In this document: positions 6,091 to 7,691 of the stretch, piece after piece
Layout: every line of letters starts with the position of its first letter
Position numbering within the stretch: position 1 is the first letter of the stretch
Source: Alphaproteobacteria bacterium
GTDB lineage: Bacteria > Pseudomonadota > Alphaproteobacteria > Micropepsales > Micropepsaceae
Direction of reading: 5' to 3'
DNA: 7,691 nucleotides
Assembly (NCBI GenBank): GCA_028869725.1
Contig: JAGWRJ010000634.1
Span: 1 to 7,691 of the forward strand
Position numbers and translations under genes: made by a program
Notes under the pieces: model-generated
What the model saw: the letters and a program-made list of their open reading frames with translations, nothing else
Told to the model about the DNA's origin: nothing
Database searches by the model: none

Positions 6091-6093
6091 CTC

Positions 6094-7161
6094 ATGACAA
6101 TCCAGACGCTAGAGCAATCCAACAATCCCGATCTGCGGCGAGTGGGATTACACCCCGATTTTTGGCATCCAGTCGCGTGGAGCTACGAGCTCAAACGCGA
6201 GCAACCCCTGGCAACGCGCTTTGCGGGGGAGGCAATCGTTCTGTTCAGGCGAACCGACGGCCAGATCGTTGCCCTGGAAGATCGCTGTGCACATCGCCAG
6301 GTGCCCCTGCATCTGGGGAAGGTCGAAGGAGACCGGCTGCGTTGCGGGTATCATGGCTGGGCCTATGACGGAACCGGAAAATGCGTCGAGATCCCCTATC
6401 TTGGACCAGACCGTGTCTGCAACGCTGTTCGGTCCTATCCGGTACGCGAACGCGACGGGCTGATTTTTGTCTTCCCAGGCAACGTGAATTTGGCCGACAA
6501 CATACCGGTTCCGGTACCCGGCAGTAAAAGCAATGCCGCCTATGCGACGCGGCGTCTGCGCCGGCGCGTGAACTGTCATTACAGCTTCATGCATGAAAAT
6601 CTCTTCGACATGAATCATCAGTTTCTGCACCGGAAACAGATGGGGTTGATCCGCACCAAATGTCTCGGCCGGCGTAGTGGCGAAAACTGGTGTGAAGTAG
6701 ATTATACGTTTATGCGTGCAGCGGGGCGTGGATCGATTGGCGAAGCGGCCATCAATTCCATTGGTCGGGGCGTTAGTGATGATGCGCGGGCCGACAAGAT
6801 GACAATTAGAACCGAATATCCATATCAACGCCTCAAGTTCTGGATTGACGAAGGTGATCCAGTGCTGGATGTCTGGCTCGCTTACGTACCTCTCGACGCT
6901 GAACAGCGCACGAACCGCACCTTTGGATACCTGTCCGTCAAAAAGCCTTCCATACCTCTGGTACTTTATGCCTTCTGGCCCTTTTTGAGCTGGTTCACCG
7001 AGCGCATTTTTGCAGAAGACAAAGATATCGTCGAGCACGAGCAACGTGCGCATGACGCACAGGGTGGGGACTGGAACAACGAAATCTTTCCACCGATCCT
7101 TGATCTGCGCGGCGTTCTGATGCGCAACGGTATTCAGGGCGCTCTCATCTCCGCGCCATGA
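6094..7161 (+). CDS. Rieske non-heme iron oxygenase (VanA-like oxygenase component)
   Basis: Oxygenase subunit using O2 and electrons from a separate reductase for hydroxylation or oxidative O/N-demethylation. In the 355-residue product the N-terminal Rieske domain has CAHR at 65-68 and CGYHGW at 84-89, giving the [2Fe-2S] ligands Cys65, His67, Cys84 and His87 with the normal 16-residue gap. The catalytic domain has N169-x2-D172-x2-H175-x3-H179, where Asp172 would be the electron-transfer bridge and the two histidines iron ligands. The third ligand is probably Asp309 in FAEDKDIVEHEQ, matching the C-terminal ED motif of this group. A hydrophobic stretch at about 287-306 precedes it. The two histidines are three residues apart rather than the four I expect in VanA and KshA. 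The frame is open from 6010, but ATG 6094 has the ribosome site. No reductase is in the window. Its stop overlaps the fdhD start. Substrate unknown. Confidence 0.88.
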   Translation: MTIQTLEQSNNPDLRRVGLHPDFWHPVAWSYELKREQPLATRFAGEAIVLFRRTDGQIVALEDRCAHRQVPLHLGKVEGDRLRCGYHGWAYDGTGKCVEIPYLGPDRVCNAVRSYPVRERDGLIFVFPGNVNLADNIPVPVPGSKSNAAYATRRLRRRVNCHYSFMHENLFDMNHQFLHRKQMGLIRTKCLGRRSGENWCEVDYTFMRAAGRGSIGEAAINSIGRGVSDDARADKMTIRTEYPYQRLKFWIDEGDPVLDVWLAYVPLDAEQRTNRTFGYLSVKKPSIPLVLYAFWPFLSWFTERIFAEDKDIVEHEQRAHDAQGGDWNNEIFPPILDLRGVLMRNGIQGALISAP

Positions 7162-7691
7162 CTACGCGGCCTGCCGTTGGATGGCAGAGTCTGCGCGTCC
7201 GTCGTGATGGCGCCATGGCGACCGAGCGCGTTATTCCCGACGAGGTGGCTGTTGCGTTTACCTATGGACGCTCGACCTATGCCGTGATGATGGCAACGCC
7301 AGATAGTCTCGAGGATTTTGCACTCGGCTTTTCACTCAATGAAGGCGTGATCGACAGTCCGGCACAGCTGACTGCACTCGATGTTGTGCGACAAAGACTG
7401 GGTATAGAGCTGCGCATGGAACTAGCTGAAGCGCGTGATGTCGCTCTGCTCGAACGGCGCCGTGCCATGACGGGGCCGGCCGGTTGCGGCCTGTGCGGCA
7501 TCGAAAGTCTGTCTGCGGCAATGCGCCCACTGCCGCGGATCGAGAGCCCGGTTCGTGTGCCGGCAGGGCAGATTTTTGCCGCCATGGAGGCTCTGCATGT
7601 CAACCAACCTCTAAACGCAAAAACCCGGGCGCTCCACGCTGCTGCTTTCTGGTCGGTTCCACAGGGCCAACTGGTCGCCGTGCGGGAGGAC
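7158..7691 (+). CDS. fdhD: Formate dehydrogenase accessory sulfurtransferase FdhD (3' end outside window)
   Basis: FdhD carries sulfur from a cysteine desulfurase to the molybdenum (bis-MGD) cofactor of formate dehydrogenase, which is needed for activity. The visible 178 residues contain the family blocks in order: DEVAVAFTYG near 28-37, TPDSLEDFALGFSLNEGVI at 47-65, GPAGCGLCGIES at 106-117 with the paired cysteines Cys110 and Cys113 that form the sulfur-transfer loop, and NAKTRALHAAAFW at 153-165. The last residues, VAVRED, are the beginning of the conserved VGRHNA region, so about 90-100 residues remain beyond the window edge. The reading frame is intact to base 7691. ATG 7158 overlaps the Rieske stop as ATGA, and there is no good ribosome site of its own, so translation is probably coupled. 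A formate dehydrogenase or other bis-MGD enzyme would be expected downstream. Confidence 0.92.
   Translation, partial: MTTRPAVGWQSLRVRRDGAMATERVIPDEVAVAFTYGRSTYAVMMATPDSLEDFALGFSLNEGVIDSPAQLTALDVVRQRLGIELRMELAEARDVALLERRRAMTGPAGCGLCGIESLSAAMRPLPRIESPVRVPAGQIFAAMEALHVNQPLNAKTRALHAAAFWSVPQGQLVAVRED

Larger units (their letters stand above)
5426..6093. other. 668-base gene-free divergent region
   Basis: This separates the leftward kinase from the rightward Rieske gene and must hold the promoters for both. No open frame in it has both a ribosome site and a recognisable product; the longest (about 92 codons on the plus strand at 5546-5824) is arginine/serine-rich and looks like a GC-driven chance frame. 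Four strong inverted repeats are listed separately. TCCAGGTCCC occurs twice in direct orientation (5550-5559 and 5614-5623). I recognise no riboswitch, tRNA or decayed transposase. Confidence 0.65.

Noticed and set aside
6148..7053. 301-codon open frame on the minus strand opposite the Rieske gene
   Set aside because: It is the antisense shadow of a gene with clear Rieske and iron-site motifs; it has no recognisable domain of its own.

Overview
The window reads as an accessory catabolic region of a moderately GC-rich bacterium. The protein families (omega-amino acid:pyruvate transaminase, ketoglutarate-semialdehyde-type aldehyde dehydrogenase, VanA-like Rieske oxygenase, FdhD) and codon choice suggest a proteobacterium. 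I cannot place it further, and no rRNA, tRNA, mobile element or CRISPR array is visible.

Layout. Four genes lie on the minus strand and two on the plus strand, diverging from a 668-base gene-free region (5426-6093). Reading leftwards from that region: a plant-type glycerate-kinase-like P-loop kinase (4583-5425), an aldehyde dehydrogenase of the alpha-ketoglutaric semialdehyde dehydrogenase group (2884-4416), a 431-base hairpin- and repeat-rich gap, then a tight pair made of an omega-amino acid:pyruvate aminotransferase (1127-2452) and alanine dehydrogenase (13-1104). Reading rightwards: a Rieske non-heme iron oxygenase (6094-7161), joined by an ATGA stop/start overlap to fdhD (7158 onward), which runs off the window end after 178 codons. 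The partial fdhD has no stop inside the window, so an ORF list requiring both ends would miss it.

How they may work together. The aminotransferase and alanine dehydrogenase form a classic closed loop: an omega-amino group goes to pyruvate to make alanine, and alanine dehydrogenase returns pyruvate, ammonium and NADH. The aldehyde produced could be oxidised by the neighbouring aldehyde dehydrogenase. The Rieske oxygenase coupled to the formate dehydrogenase sulfurtransferase FdhD suggests an oxidative demethylation whose formaldehyde ends as formate and CO2. An N-methylated amino compound as starting substrate would unite both halves, but that is inference and no substrate can be read from the sequence.

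Regulation. Two copies of a composite element (GCGAGAAT, 4 or 5 bases, GTGATCACAGA) lie 177-176 bases apart upstream of the aminotransferase and are the clearest unexplained cis signal here. The gene-free regions hold several strong hairpins but none has a clear U-tract.
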